Below, one piece after another: positions 44,028-52,844 of a stretch of 54,185 bases of DNA (positions within the stretch are counted from its first letter, which is position 1; the number at the start of each line of letters is the position of its first letter). This stretch comes from an uncultured bacterium (GTDB lineage: Bacteria; Omnitrophota; Gorgyraeia; Ghiorseimicrobiales; Ghiorseimicrobiaceae): contig CAJVXN010000011.1 in NCBI GenBank assembly GCA_913009335.1, positions 1 through 54,185 of the forward strand. The letters run 5' to 3'. The notes beneath the pieces are model-generated. The model had not been told where the DNA came from and did no database searches. It worked only from the letters and a program-made list of their open reading frames with translations. A program made the position numbers and the translations under genes.

Positions 44028-44048
44028 TTTACAGCCTCCTCAATGAAT

Positions 44049-44077
44049 CCCGCCTTCGGCGGGGCGAATTACCCCGC
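44049..44077 (-). promoter_or_regulatory. Mutually exclusive hairpins between rpsF and ssb
   Basis: CCCGCC-TTC-GGCGGG (44049-44063) and GCGGGG-7 nt-CCCCGC (44059-44077) share the central G-rich strand, so only one can form at a time. They lie directly before the GAGGAGG ribosome-binding site of ssb, within a 212-base intercistronic gap. This layout is compatible with translational control of ssb, but a repeat origin is also possible. Confidence 0.4.
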
Positions 44078-44239
44078 AAATTCTAAATAAATTTCACGGG
44101 GATAAATTAAACATATCAATATACAATATACTACCGTTTAATCATTCACTCAAACAAATTAAGATTTCTGACGTAAATTCAACTTAAGCTTCAGGATAAA
44201 TCCAGACGTATAACTTGAATCAATTTACTCTTTTGTAAA

Positions 44240-44542
44240 TTACACCCCCAGCTTATTTTCTAAATTTGAAATTAATAACCTTAATATGTTTTCGTTTAGG
44301 CGATAATTTTTCTTTAAAATATCTATTGCGCTGGTTACAATCTCAAAATTTACCTTATAATAAATTCCCTCATGATACTTCTTTATGGGAAAAGTAAATT
44401 TCTTCTTACTTAGCCAGACCTCGCTAGTGCTAACCGTACCTTTATTTTTTATTATCGGTTCGGTTATGCTCTTCGCCATAGAATCTATTTCTTCCTGACT
44501 TAAATTTGGTTTTAAAATAAAAATTGCTTCATATTTTCTCAT
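44240..44542 (-). CDS. rpsF: 30S ribosomal protein S6
   Basis: A 100-residue bS6: MRKYEAIFILKPNLSQEEID, the KKKFTFPIKKYHEGIYYKVNFE core and LRLLISN near the end. The ATG at 44542, placed 5 bases after GAGGAG, is preferred over an upstream in-frame start at 44557. It leads the rpsF-ssb-rpsR-rplI-dnaB group and follows pth by 24 bases. Confidence 0.96.
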   Translation of the reverse strand: MRKYEAIFILKPNLSQEEIDSMAKSITEPIIKNKGTVSTSEVWLSKKKFTFPIKKYHEGIYYKVNFEIVTSAIDILKKNYRLNENILRLLISNLENKLGV

Positions 44543-44566
44543 TCCAACTCCTCTCAATTATAATAA

Positions 44567-45133
44567 TTACTTTCGATTAAACTTATTCATCGCAGAGTTA
44601 ATGCCGCACTTAATCCATATTTTTAAACACTCAATACTCATTGCGGCTATATCGCAAAGCTCTCTATCCTCATGCTTGGTAAAATCAGACAAAACATACT
44701 TGCTTAAATCAGCTACCTTGCTTCTATTTCTTATTCCAATCCTTAACCTGGTAAACTGATTAGTTCCTAGCTCCTCAGCTATCGAGCGCAGACCATTATG
44801 CCCGCCGCTTGAACCGCCTGGCCTTATCCTTATTGTCCCAAAATCAAGATTTATATCATCGCAGACGACTATTAAATTACCAGGTTTAATCTTTTTTTTA
44901 TACTTTAGTAATTTGACGGCCCTACCCGATAAATTCATATATGTAAGTGGTACGGCTAACATGACATCTTCATCATTCGCCTCTGCCTTAGCAATAAAAC
45001 TTTTAAGGGTAATTTTTCTTTTAAAAGAACAATCTAACTCTTTAGCCAACTCTAAAATAACTCTCGTACCTAGATTATGTCGAGTTTTTATGTACCTAGA
45101 TCCTGGATTACCTAAACCTACAATTAATTTCAT
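44567..45133 (-). CDS. pth: Peptidyl-tRNA hydrolase
   Basis: A 188-residue hydrolase that releases tRNA from peptidyl-tRNA. It has IVGLGNPGSRYIKTRHNLGTRV with catalytic His19, PLTYMNLSGRAV (residues about 63-74), and the RIRPGGSSGGHNGLRSI substrate loop. It follows rplY (L25/Ctc), the common pairing. Confidence 0.96.
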   Translation of the reverse strand: MKLIVGLGNPGSRYIKTRHNLGTRVILELAKELDCSFKRKITLKSFIAKAEANDEDVMLAVPLTYMNLSGRAVKLLKYKKKIKPGNLIVVCDDINLDFGTIRIRPGGSSGGHNGLRSIAEELGTNQFTRLRIGIRNRSKVADLSKYVLSDFTKHEDRELCDIAAMSIECLKIWIKCGINSAMNKFNRK

Positions 45134-45150
45134 TTAGCAATAGACCGAAA

Positions 45151-45876
45151 TTAAGACTTTTCTTCTTTCTTCTCCTGAGGTTTACTCTCTTTAGGCTTAA
45201 CCTCTTTTTGCTCTTTAGCCTCTGAAGCCTCTCCTTCTTTTTTCTCCTTAATAACTTCCGGTTCAGCTCCTTCTTCACCTAAAGCTTCTTCCTCTTCTAC
45301 CTCTTCTTTTGCCGGAGGCGCAACAGATAAAACTATCGCATCCGCCTCATGCTTTACAGTAACACCTTGAGAAAACTTTATATCTTTTACATGAATAGCA
45401 TCCCCTATCTTTAGGGCAGATACATCCACTAGAATAGATTTCGGCATATCTTTCGGCAAACATTCAAGTTCTAATTCCCAGAGAATATGATTCAATGACC
45501 CGCCATCAGCCTTAACACCTTCAGCTTCACCTTTTGCCTCAACCGGAACTTTAACCGATATCGCCTGTGTCAGAGATATTTTATTAAAATCAAGATGAAT
45601 TATTTCTTCACTTACCGGATCATGCTGCATTTCTTTAATCATCACGGTATTATCCTTTGACTTGCTTTTTTCTTCGGCAACTTCTAAATTTATAATTACA
45701 TTTTCACCTTTATGCTCGTGTAAAAATTTAATAAATGATGATCTTGTAATTTTTATAGGAAATGCCTTGCTACCGCCATAAACTATACCGGGAATAAAAC
45801 CTTCCCTTCTAAGCTTTTTTAGCTGCCTTGAACCAATTTCTTCCCGTAGATTTGCACTTAAAACAACTTCTTTCAT
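45151..45876 (-). CDS. rplY: 50S ribosomal protein L25, Ctc/TL5 long form
   Basis: A 241-residue L25. The N-terminal 5S rRNA-binding domain (LSANLREEIGSRQLKKLRREGFIPGIVYGG) is followed by the TL5 C-terminal beta domain (about 95-185) and an acidic, Lys/Glu-rich low-complexity tail from residue 190. It stands between prs and pth as in many bacteria. Confidence 0.95.
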   Translation of the reverse strand: MKEVVLSANLREEIGSRQLKKLRREGFIPGIVYGGSKAFPIKITRSSFIKFLHEHKGENVIINLEVAEEKSKSKDNTVMIKEMQHDPVSEEIIHLDFNKISLTQAISVKVPVEAKGEAEGVKADGGSLNHILWELELECLPKDMPKSILVDVSALKIGDAIHVKDIKFSQGVTVKHEADAIVLSVAPPAKEEVEEEEALGEEGAEPEVIKEKKEGEASEAKEQKEVKPKESKPQEKKEEKS

Positions 45877-45934
45877 TTTGATTTTCTCCTATTCTTATAA
45901 TACAGCTTGTCTCTTGATTTTTATTCGTAAAAAT

Positions 45935-46882
45935 TTACTGTGTCATATCGCCAAATAAAGAACTCACGGATTCCTCTTTATGGATTCTTTTTACTGCTTC
46001 AGCTAAGAGCTCTGCCACAGAAAGCACTGTTATCTTTTTGTCACATTTAGATCTATTCAACGGAATCGTATCCGTAATCAATAATTCTTTTATATCTGAG
46101 GCGGCGATATTTTCGCATGCATTCCCCGATAATACACCATGTGTAATCGCGGCATAGACTTCCTTTGCCCCGGCTTTCTTTATTGCTTTAGCTGCTTCGC
46201 AAAGGGACCCTCCCGTTGCAACTAAATCATCTACAATAACAGCAACCTTATCTTTTACTTCACCTAAAATATTCATTGCCTCGGACTTCTCGGGAGAAAT
46301 CCTGCGCTTATCAACAATCGCAAGCCTTGCCGAGAGTCTCTTAGCATAAGCCCTTGCCATCTTAATTCCACCTACATCAGGAGAAACAACTACCAGATTT
46401 TTAAACTTCATATTTAATATATGATCCACTACAACGTTTATGGCAAATAAATGATCAACGGGAATATCAAAAAATCCCTGAATCTGTCCGGCATGCAAAT
46501 CCATCGTAAGGACCCTGCCTGCCCCTGCATTGTATAATAAATTTGCTACCAGCTTTGCCGTAATCGGAACACGCGGCTGATCTTTTCTGTCTTGACGGGC
46601 GTAGCCGTAATAAGGAATAACAGCCGTAATCCTACTGGCTGATGCCCTTCTTAATGCGTCAATTAAAATAAGCAGCTCCATTAAATTCTCATTAACAGGG
46701 GAACATGTAGGTTGAATAATAAAGACATCCTTTCCCCTGACATTCTCTTTTATCTGAACCCGTATTTCTCCCTCGCTAAACCTGCCCACCAATACCTCTC
46801 CTAATTTTACACCTAAAAATTTACATATATCTTTTGCGAGCTTCGGATTCGCATTACCGCTTACGAGCATTATTTTATTCAT
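45935..46882 (-). CDS. prs: Ribose-phosphate pyrophosphokinase
   Basis: A 315-residue PRPP synthase. The start MNKIMLVSGNANPKLAKDIC at 46882 is chosen; upstream in-frame codons belong to the glmU end, with which it overlaps by 8 bases. Motifs are RFSEGEIRVQIKENVRGKDVFIIQPT, YYGYARQDRK, and the PRPP loop VIVDDLVATGGS (about 219-230). It supplies PRPP, including for PyrE and HisG in this window. Confidence 0.96.
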   Translation of the reverse strand: MNKIMLVSGNANPKLAKDICKFLGVKLGEVLVGRFSEGEIRVQIKENVRGKDVFIIQPTCSPVNENLMELLILIDALRRASASRITAVIPYYGYARQDRKDQPRVPITAKLVANLLYNAGAGRVLTMDLHAGQIQGFFDIPVDHLFAINVVVDHILNMKFKNLVVVSPDVGGIKMARAYAKRLSARLAIVDKRRISPEKSEAMNILGEVKDKVAVIVDDLVATGGSLCEAAKAIKKAGAKEVYAAITHGVLSGNACENIAASDIKELLITDTIPLNRSKCDKKITVLSVAELLAEAVKRIHKEESVSSLFGDMTQ

Positions 46883-48155
46883 CTTTCCCTTTCTTATATA
46901 ATTTTGCAGGAACACCGAATGCAATTGCCTTATCCGGAACATTTTTATGTTTTGTAACAACGCTTCCCGCTCCGGTCACAGCTGATTTGCCTACCCTTAC
47001 AGGAGCAACTAAAATTGTATCGGATCCAATAAACGCATTATCTGCTACGACTGTCTTATTTTTATTCTTACCGTCAAAATTAGCCGTAACCACGCCTGCT
47101 CCGACATTAACATTATTACCCAGCTTTATATCTCCCAAGTAAGAAAAATGTTTAATCCGGGTATTATTTCCGGCATAAACGCGATTTAATTCAGCGAAGC
47201 TTCCCACAATAACATTATCTGCAATTTTACTGCCGCCTCGTATATGGCAAAAAGGACCAATAGTGCAATTTTTACCTATTTCTACCTCACTGTCAATATA
47301 AACAAAAGGTTTAATAACCGTATCTTTTCCGATTCTAACATCATGATTAATAAATGTTGTCTGGGGGCTGGATACTGTAACTCCGTTATCGAGAAATTTA
47401 TTTATTGTACGCTGATTTAAAATCTGCTCTAAATCTACCAAGTCAGAACGGGAATTAACACCCAAGACCTCATCTGAGCTACTTGCTGATGCTGATGATA
47501 TTTTTTTATTTTCCCTGTAAAACAAACCCACAACATCAGTTAAATAATACTCCTTTTTCTTATTATCAGGTTTTATATCTTTTATAACCCTTAATAATTC
47601 TTTCTTTTTAAAAACGCAGCTGCCGGCATTAACTTCTTTTAATTCTATATTGTCCCATGTCAAATCCAAATCTTCACAAATCCTAATAATATTATTGGCC
47701 TTATCACGTAGAACTCTTCCGTATCCTGTCGCGTCATCAATCTCTGCAGTGAGTAATGTTAAAACAGAATTATTTTTATAATGCGTGTTTAGTAGATTTT
47801 TTACTGTTTCTTTAGTGAGCAACGGCTGATCGCCATAAAGAACTAATAAATCCGTGATATTGGCGGATAACATGGATTTAGCCGATAAAACCGCATCCGC
47901 CGTACCACAAAGCTTTTTTTGCTGTACAACTTTAATCTTCTCTTTTTTATAATCCGTCTTGATATAATCAATTATCTTTTCTTTATCATCTCCAACTACT
48001 AAGATAATCTGCCCTGGCCGAAGACTCAAAGCCGTATCTATGGAATAAGAAAGCATGGGCTTACCGCACAACTTATGCAATACTTTCGGCAAGCGCGAAT
48101 TCATTCGCTTTCCTTTGCCTGCGGCCAATATTATAATTCCTAAATTATGCTTCAT
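46875..48155 (-). CDS. glmU: Bifunctional GlmU (uridylyltransferase / acetyltransferase)
   Basis: A 426-residue enzyme making UDP-GlcNAc, the feedstock for both lipid A (LpxA) and peptidoglycan. The N-terminal pyrophosphorylase has ILAAGKGKRMNSRLPKVLHKL (residues 9-29) and a VLYGDQPLL motif. The C-terminal beta-helix with hexapeptide repeats starts near 255. It is somewhat shorter than E. coli GlmU (456). It overlaps prs. Confidence 0.94.
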   Translation of the reverse strand: MKHNLGIIILAAGKGKRMNSRLPKVLHKLCGKPMLSYSIDTALSLRPGQIILVVGDDKEKIIDYIKTDYKKEKIKVVQQKKLCGTADAVLSAKSMLSANITDLLVLYGDQPLLTKETVKNLLNTHYKNNSVLTLLTAEIDDATGYGRVLRDKANNIIRICEDLDLTWDNIELKEVNAGSCVFKKKELLRVIKDIKPDNKKKEYYLTDVVGLFYRENKKISSASASSSDEVLGVNSRSDLVDLEQILNQRTINKFLDNGVTVSSPQTTFINHDVRIGKDTVIKPFVYIDSEVEIGKNCTIGPFCHIRGGSKIADNVIVGSFAELNRVYAGNNTRIKHFSYLGDIKLGNNVNVGAGVVTANFDGKNKNKTVVADNAFIGSDTILVAPVRVGKSAVTGAGSVVTKHKNVPDKAIAFGVPAKLYKKGKDE

Positions 48156-48184
48156 TTTAATGTTCCATTACCATTCTTGCTAAT

Positions 48185-48213
48185 ATTCTATAAAACTTAA
48201 TATCTATTTACAA
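48185..48213 (-). promoter_or_regulatory. Sigma-70 promoter of glmU
   Basis: TTGTAA (48213-48208), 17-base spacer, TAGAAT (48190-48185). The expected start lies about 20 bases before the glmU ATG. It sits right after the far end of the tRNA-Gln linked element. Confidence 0.6.
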
Positions 48214-48218
48214 TTATG

Positions 48219-48386
48219 GCTGGGACGCCTGGACTCCGCTTCGCTCTGAACCTGTCGCTTGCGCTCCCCATACCCCGCCTTTGGCGGGGTCAAGGCGTTC
48301 CTCACTTACATTCGTCACCGTCACCCCAACAACATGGGGAAAGAATTTCCCCATCCCCCTTTCGGTTCTCACCCAGGCAACATTAG
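48219..48386 (-). repeat. tRNA-linked hairpin element D (after tRNA-Gln)
   Basis: Directly 3' of tRNA-Gln. The far end carries 18 bases identical to the tRNA 3' end (GCTGGGACGCCTGGACTC at 48219-48236 versus 48386-48403), then an 11-base insertion (CGCTTCGCTCT) before GAACC, interrupting the T-loop. Inside: CCCCGCC-TTT-GGCGGGG (48273-48289) and a 9-bp ATGGGGAAA / TTTCCCCAT stem (48333-48353). The segment between the hairpins is very similar to element A. Confidence 0.8.
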
Positions 48387-48457
48387 CTGGGACGCCTGGA
48401 CTCGAACCAGGATACCAAGACCCAAAATCTTGTGTCCTACCATTAGACGACATCCCA
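48387..48457 (-). tRNA. tRNA-Gln (UUG)
   Basis: Minus-strand tRNA: acceptor TGGGATG/CGTCCCA with one T-G pair, anticodon stem CAAGA/TCTTG and loop TTTTGGG (anticodon UUG), T-arm CCTGG-TTCGAGT-CCAGG, discriminator G, CCA not encoded. The U1-A72 weak first pair is characteristic of tRNA-Gln. Confidence 0.95.
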
Positions 48458-48651
48458 ATAGTATTAATAAATTATCTTTTAATAAAGCTGACACGCCTAA
48501 TACTACTCTGGCGATGGGCAAGAATACTTAGGAATCTTATCTACTAAGTAGGCAGATATTTCTATATTGGAAAAATCAATTTTTCCCCGGGAATGAAACA
48601 GACAAAATAGCTTTTTAACCAGCTAACGCTGCAACTTGCTTGATTCCCTCC

Positions 48652-49056
48652 TTAAGATACATTATGTAAACCTAAATTACCGCCCGAACCTGCTTTTTCT
48701 TTTTCGTATGCCTCTAACACTTTCTTTTGGAGCTGTCCCCGGAATTCCTGGGTAATAGGATGCGCGATATCTTTATGTTCTGATTGTCTATCATTGTCGG
48801 TAGTAGGAGTTACACTCACGGGAAGTTGTCCGCCGCAATGATTACAAAATTTGCTGCGTAATTCATTTTTGAAGTTACATTTAGGACATGATTGCTTAAT
48901 TCTTCTTGACGGCATAGCAATAAACAAACCATTATTTCCTTCAATTACCTTGATATTTCTCACAACAAACACATTATCAAATGTAACGGCAGCATAAGCT
49001 TTTAGTTTTTTATCCTCTTCATTCCTCACAAAAACCCTAACCTCTGTTATGTCCAT
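48652..49056 (-). CDS. spoVG: SpoVG-family protein with inserted zinc ribbon
   Basis: A 134-residue SpoVG, a nucleic-acid-binding regulator family. The normal core is present in two parts: [23 protein letters not shown], then [18 protein letters not shown] (about 35-52), and [23 protein letters not shown] (95-117). Between them, residues 53-94 replace the usual short loop with a zinc ribbon (C57, C60, C71, C74) and a flexible linker. It lies upstream of tRNA-Gln and downstream of ispE, the classical ispE-spoVG neighbourhood. A GGGAGGGG ribosome-binding site precedes it. Confidence 0.93.
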   Translation of the reverse strand: MDITEVRVFVRNEEDKKLKAYAAVTFDNVFVVRNIKVIEGNNGLFIAMPSRRIKQSCPKCNFKNELRSKFCNHCGGQLPVSVTPTTDNDRQSEHKDIAHPITQEFRGQLQKKVLEAYEKEKAGSGGNLGLHNVS

Positions 49057-49082
49057 AAGCTAGCCCCTCCCTTACCCTCTAC

Positions 49083-49111
49083 ATTACAGCATTGCTCCAT
49101 ATAAAACACAA
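49083..49111 (-). promoter_or_regulatory. Sigma-70 promoter of spoVG
   Basis: TTGTGT (49111-49106), 17-base spacer, TGTAAT (49088-49083), giving a leader of about 20 bases that contains the GGGAGGGG Shine-Dalgarno. It contrasts with the leaderless promoters elsewhere in the window. Confidence 0.6.
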
Positions 49112-49179
49112 TCTTCGATAATATTCTGCTATAAAGATATTCTTCTAGTATATACTTCTCAAAAAAACAAGCGTTATAC

Positions 49180-50043
49180 TCAAAACGTTCTGACAACAAT
49201 AACCCTGACCCCTTTGATTTTATCAACAGATCCTTTTATTTTTTCTGCCTTAGCGCGTGTTGAAGTAATGCCAAACACAGTAGGACCACTACCAGACATT
49301 CCGGAAATACTACCTAAATCTCTCAGCGTATTTATAATTTTACGGATACGCCTATAACGTTTTATAGTTACACGTTCAAGATCATTATAGATAAAAGGTT
49401 CTATATCTAACAGTTTGCCTTTACTTAAGATGCGAGTTATTATTGTAGTATTAAATACGGGTTTTGTCAATCTCAAATCTTCTTTATATTCCTGGTATGT
49501 GCCCCTGGTAGAAACCGCCAAATCAGGCACAACTAAAACATGCCACAGCACTTTCTTGATATTTAACGGACGAATGTTATCTCCGCGCTCTGTGCCTATG
49601 GCAAAAGACTTGTTATTGACAAAAAAAGAGACATCGGCACCAATTTTTTTGGCATATTCAATTATGACTTTTTTAGTTAACTTTAAGCCCCACAAACGGT
49701 TTAACCCCAAAAGAACATACGCAGCATTACTTGACCCGCCGCCTAAACCCGCGGCAACGGGAATATTCTTCTTTATATTTATTTCTACTCCACAGGCAGA
49801 CGCAAAATCTTCTCTTAGCAGCTTTGCAGCAATAAAGGCAAAATTAGCCGCACCATTTGGAACAAGAGGATTATCACAGTATACTTTTATTTTATCCGAA
49901 GTCGTGGTTTTAAAAGTTATATAATCATAAATACTTATTCTTTCAAATAAGGTGCTTATATCGTGATAACCGTCGGATCTTTTACCTTCAATTTTAAGAT
50001 AGAGATTAATTTTGGCAGGAGACTTAAGAATTAAGGTCTTCAT
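49180..50043 (-). CDS. ispE: 4-diphosphocytidyl-2-C-methyl-D-erythritol kinase
   Basis: A 287-residue GHMP kinase of the MEP isoprenoid pathway. It has SPAKINLYLKIEGKRSDGYHDI (8-29), the ATP loop PVAAGLGGGSSNAAYVLLGLN (about 91-111) and the C-terminal MSGSGPTVFGI. It starts 16 bases after the transketolase C-half stop and is probably co-transcribed with it. Confidence 0.95.
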   Translation of the reverse strand: MKTLILKSPAKINLYLKIEGKRSDGYHDISTLFERISIYDYITFKTTTSDKIKVYCDNPLVPNGAANFAFIAAKLLREDFASACGVEINIKKNIPVAAGLGGGSSNAAYVLLGLNRLWGLKLTKKVIIEYAKKIGADVSFFVNNKSFAIGTERGDNIRPLNIKKVLWHVLVVPDLAVSTRGTYQEYKEDLRLTKPVFNTTIITRILSKGKLLDIEPFIYNDLERVTIKRYRRIRKIINTLRDLGSISGMSGSGPTVFGITSTRAKAEKIKGSVDKIKGVRVIVVRTF

Positions 50044-50059
50044 TTATTAATAAGAGCTA

Positions 50060-50998
50060 CTACTTGGCTCCACTAAAAGCTTTCTTAACTACAGATATCA
50101 CATCCCTATCGGTTAAGTTATATTCTTTAAGTAATTCTTGAGGATCTCCGGATTGCCCAAATTTGTCTCTGATGCCAATCCTTAAAACCCTGGTAGGGCA
50201 ATTTTCTGAAACTACCTCATCTACTGCCGCAGCAAGACCCCCTTGCACCGAATGTTCTTCAGCGACAACAATTGCCTTAGTCTTACGGGCTGCCTTAATA
50301 ATAGCTTCTTTATCTATAGGTTTTATGGTGTGCATATTTATAAGCTGACAGGATATCTTTGATAGTTCCTTTGATTTTATTGCTTCTTGGGCAATTTGCA
50401 CCATTTGCCCGCATGCAATAATAGTTATATCCTCACCCTCGCATACTATATCAGCTTTACCTAATATAAATTTCCCTTTGCCTTCAACAGTAGACACTTT
50501 GGCCCTGCCTAATCGAACATAAAAAGGACCCGGATGCTTAAAACTGGCTTTCACCGCATCGCGCGTCTGAGGCCCATCACAAGGAACAACAACCGTCATA
50601 TTAGGCAAAACCCGCATAATAGCGATATCTTCCAGGGCCTGATGCGTTGCACCGTCAGGGCCAACTGTAATGCCGCTATGCGTAGCTACAATCTTTACGT
50701 TAAAGCCGGAATAAACAATTGATGCTCTTATTTGATCCCAGGCACGGCCTGTAGCAAATACAGCAAAAGTTGAGACGAAAACAATCTTACCGCAACTTGC
50801 CAAACCCGCTGCTGCTGCCATCATATTTTGCTCGGCAACACCAAAATTAAAAAACCTCTCAGGATAAGCTTTTGCGAACATTTGAGTTCTGGTAGAACTT
50901 GATAAATCCGCGTCCAAAACAACAATATCAGAATTATCTCTACCTAGCTCAACTAATGTTTCTCCGTATACATTACGTTGATATAATAATTCCGCCAT
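50060..50998 (-). CDS. Transketolase, C-terminal half
   Basis: A 312-residue polypeptide with the pyrimidine-binding and C-terminal domains of transketolase (NFGVAEQNMMAAAAGLA with the catalytic Glu, GPDGATHQALEDIAIMR, and VVVAEEHSVQGGLAAAV). It acts with the N-terminal half encoded 2 bases upstream as a split transketolase, moving two-carbon units in the pentose phosphate pathway. Split forms are widespread in anaerobes, so this is not a frameshift. Confidence 0.94.
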   Translation of the reverse strand: MAELLYQRNVYGETLVELGRDNSDIVVLDADLSSSTRTQMFAKAYPERFFNFGVAEQNMMAAAAGLASCGKIVFVSTFAVFATGRAWDQIRASIVYSGFNVKIVATHSGITVGPDGATHQALEDIAIMRVLPNMTVVVPCDGPQTRDAVKASFKHPGPFYVRLGRAKVSTVEGKGKFILGKADIVCEGEDITIIACGQMVQIAQEAIKSKELSKISCQLINMHTIKPIDKEAIIKAARKTKAIVVAEEHSVQGGLAAAVDEVVSENCPTRVLRIGIRDKFGQSGDPQELLKEYNLTDRDVISVVKKAFSGAK

Positions 50999-51000
50999 AT

Positions 51001-51822
51001 CTATTCTAACTCCTTAAGAGCTATTTCTGTCTCTTCTTTTGTGGGAGCCTTTCCATGAAAATCAGCTGTATTTTCCATGAATGATACTCCTTTACCTTTT
51101 ATAGTTCTGGCAATAATAATCGTCGGCTTATTTTTTATAGTCTTTGCTAAATCATACGCCTCAACAATCTCTTTCATATTATGTCCGTCTATTTCTATTG
51201 TATGCCAACCAAAAGCGCGCCACTTATCTACCACAGGCTCAAGGCCCATAACATCCTGAATGCTTCCGTCAATCTGAAAACCGTTATAATCCAAAATCGC
51301 GCAAATATTATCACATTTATAATGCGCGCACGCCATTGCCGCTTCCCAAACATTACCTTCCTGTATTTCACCGTCTCCTAGGAGACAATAAACATAATAA
51401 TCTTTTTTATCTATCCTGGATGCTAAGCTCATACCTAAAGAAACAGATAACCCCTGCCCCAAAGAACCAGATGCAACCTCTACTCCCGCTGTGCGTCTAT
51501 CCGGATGCCCCTGAAGGCAACTGCCCAACTGTCTTAATGTAGAAAGCTTATCAGAAGAAAAATATCCGACTTCTGCTAAAACAGCATACCATAAAGGACA
51601 ACAATGCCCCTTTGACATATGAAACCTATCCCTATCAGGCCAATCAGGCCTCTTGGGATCAAATCTTAATTTTGTAAAGAAAAGTGCGACAATTAAATCC
51701 GTGGCAGATAAACTCCCGCCAGGATGACCGCTTCCCGCGCAGGAAATCATTTTTACGATTTCCCGGCGAATCTTGAGTGCTTTTTGTTCTAGTTCCTTAA
51801 TCTGGTTATTTATGTAAAGCAT
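51001..51822 (-). CDS. Transketolase, N-terminal half
   Basis: A 273-residue thiamine-diphosphate-binding subunit: SCAGSGHPGGSLSATDLI (27-44), LGQGLSVSLGMSLA, and the cofactor/Mg motif GDGEIQEGNVWEAA (about 145-158). It pairs with the C-terminal half just downstream. The start overlaps the TPR gene end by 17 bases. Confidence 0.94.
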   Translation of the reverse strand: MLYINNQIKELEQKALKIRREIVKMISCAGSGHPGGSLSATDLIVALFFTKLRFDPKRPDWPDRDRFHMSKGHCCPLWYAVLAEVGYFSSDKLSTLRQLGSCLQGHPDRRTAGVEVASGSLGQGLSVSLGMSLASRIDKKDYYVYCLLGDGEIQEGNVWEAAMACAHYKCDNICAILDYNGFQIDGSIQDVMGLEPVVDKWRAFGWHTIEIDGHNMKEIVEAYDLAKTIKNKPTIIIARTIKGKGVSFMENTADFHGKAPTKEETEIALKELE

Positions 51823-52804
51823 CTAATTTCTCTCTTATTTTTTCCTGATCCGGATCAAGCTCTAATGACCTCTCCCACTTATCAATTGCCTCCGCATACA
51901 TACCTTTAACAGAATAGGCATCGCCCAAATGATCATAAATTACCGGATCCTCTAAAATTCTAACGGCCCTTTCCAAATACTTAACAGCCTGATCAAACAA
52001 ACCCTTCTTAAAATATATCCATCCAAGGCTATCAATATAGGCGGCATTATCGGCATCACTTTTTAAAGCCTCCTGAACTAGAATTAAAGCCTCATCTAAA
52101 TTCTTATTATTCTCAGCATAAATATAACCTAGTGAATTTTGCGCTTCGGCATAATCAGGCTTAATCTGGAGTGCTTTTTTTAACTGCTTGATACCGCCAT
52201 CAATATCTCCCGTTTCACTTAACATCGTGCCTAAAAACAAATAAGCCTCCGCCTTATCCGGCATAAGCTTAGTTAACTTCCTGTATTGTTCTATTGCCTC
52301 GCTAATTTTTTTCTGCTGATGATATAGCTTAGCCAGAGAAACAATAATATCTATATTATCCGGCTCCTCTTCTAATTGCTTGCTAAGAATAAACTCGTAT
52401 TGCTCAGCGGCAAGATCATCTTTTTTAAGCGAAGAATAAACCAGGGCAAGAAGAAACCTGCTATCTAGATTATCGCTGGATAACTCAACTGCCTTTTCCA
52501 GCTCGACAACAGCCAAATCAAGATTATCTAATTTTATGTAATCAGCAGCTAAGTTTAGATGTATATCGCTAGATTCAGGATCAAATTTAATTGCCTTCCT
52601 ATACTCATCTATTGCGCCTTCGACATTATCCTGCCTGTCAAATATCGCCCCCATTAAATAATGCAGATAAACCTGTTTATCCTGCTTGATTGTAGAGGCA
52701 AACAAAAAATTAAAGCACAAAACAAGAAGACTAAAAACAAACAAAGCCGTAAATATTAAGTTTATTATTTTATTTTTATAAAAACCCATAATTATAGATA
52801 TCAA
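51806..52804 (-). CDS. Secreted or membrane-anchored TPR protein
   Basis: A protein of about 327-332 residues. An N-terminal hydrophobic segment (IINLIFTALFVFSLLVLCFNFLFAS) acts as a signal or anchor. About eight tetratricopeptide repeats follow from residue 45 (for example AIDEYRKAIKFDPESSDIHL, GIKQLKKALQIKPDYAEAQN). It is presumably a periplasmic scaffold. The TTG at 52804 or the ATG at 52789 may be the start. A TATAAT sits immediately before that ATG. Confidence 0.85.
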   Translation of the reverse strand: MISIIMGFYKNKIINLIFTALFVFSLLVLCFNFLFASTIKQDKQVYLHYLMGAIFDRQDNVEGAIDEYRKAIKFDPESSDIHLNLAADYIKLDNLDLAVVELEKAVELSSDNLDSRFLLALVYSSLKKDDLAAEQYEFILSKQLEEEPDNIDIIVSLAKLYHQQKKISEAIEQYRKLTKLMPDKAEAYLFLGTMLSETGDIDGGIKQLKKALQIKPDYAEAQNSLGYIYAENNKNLDEALILVQEALKSDADNAAYIDSLGWIYFKKGLFDQAVKYLERAVRILEDPVIYDHLGDAYSVKGMYAEAIDKWERSLELDPDQEKIREKLDALHK

Positions 52805-52844
52805 TTTATCTCTAACAACAAAACGCTTTTTTAAAAACCCTAGC

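Noticed and set aside
48214-48547. Overlapping small frames on both strands around tRNA-Gln
   Set aside because: They are translations of the tRNA and hairpin element; peptides such as TPGLEPGYQDPK are the usual antisense tRNA artefact.
50060-51822. Frameshifted transketolase
   Set aside because: Two proper genes with separate starts two bases apart; split transketolases are a normal form.
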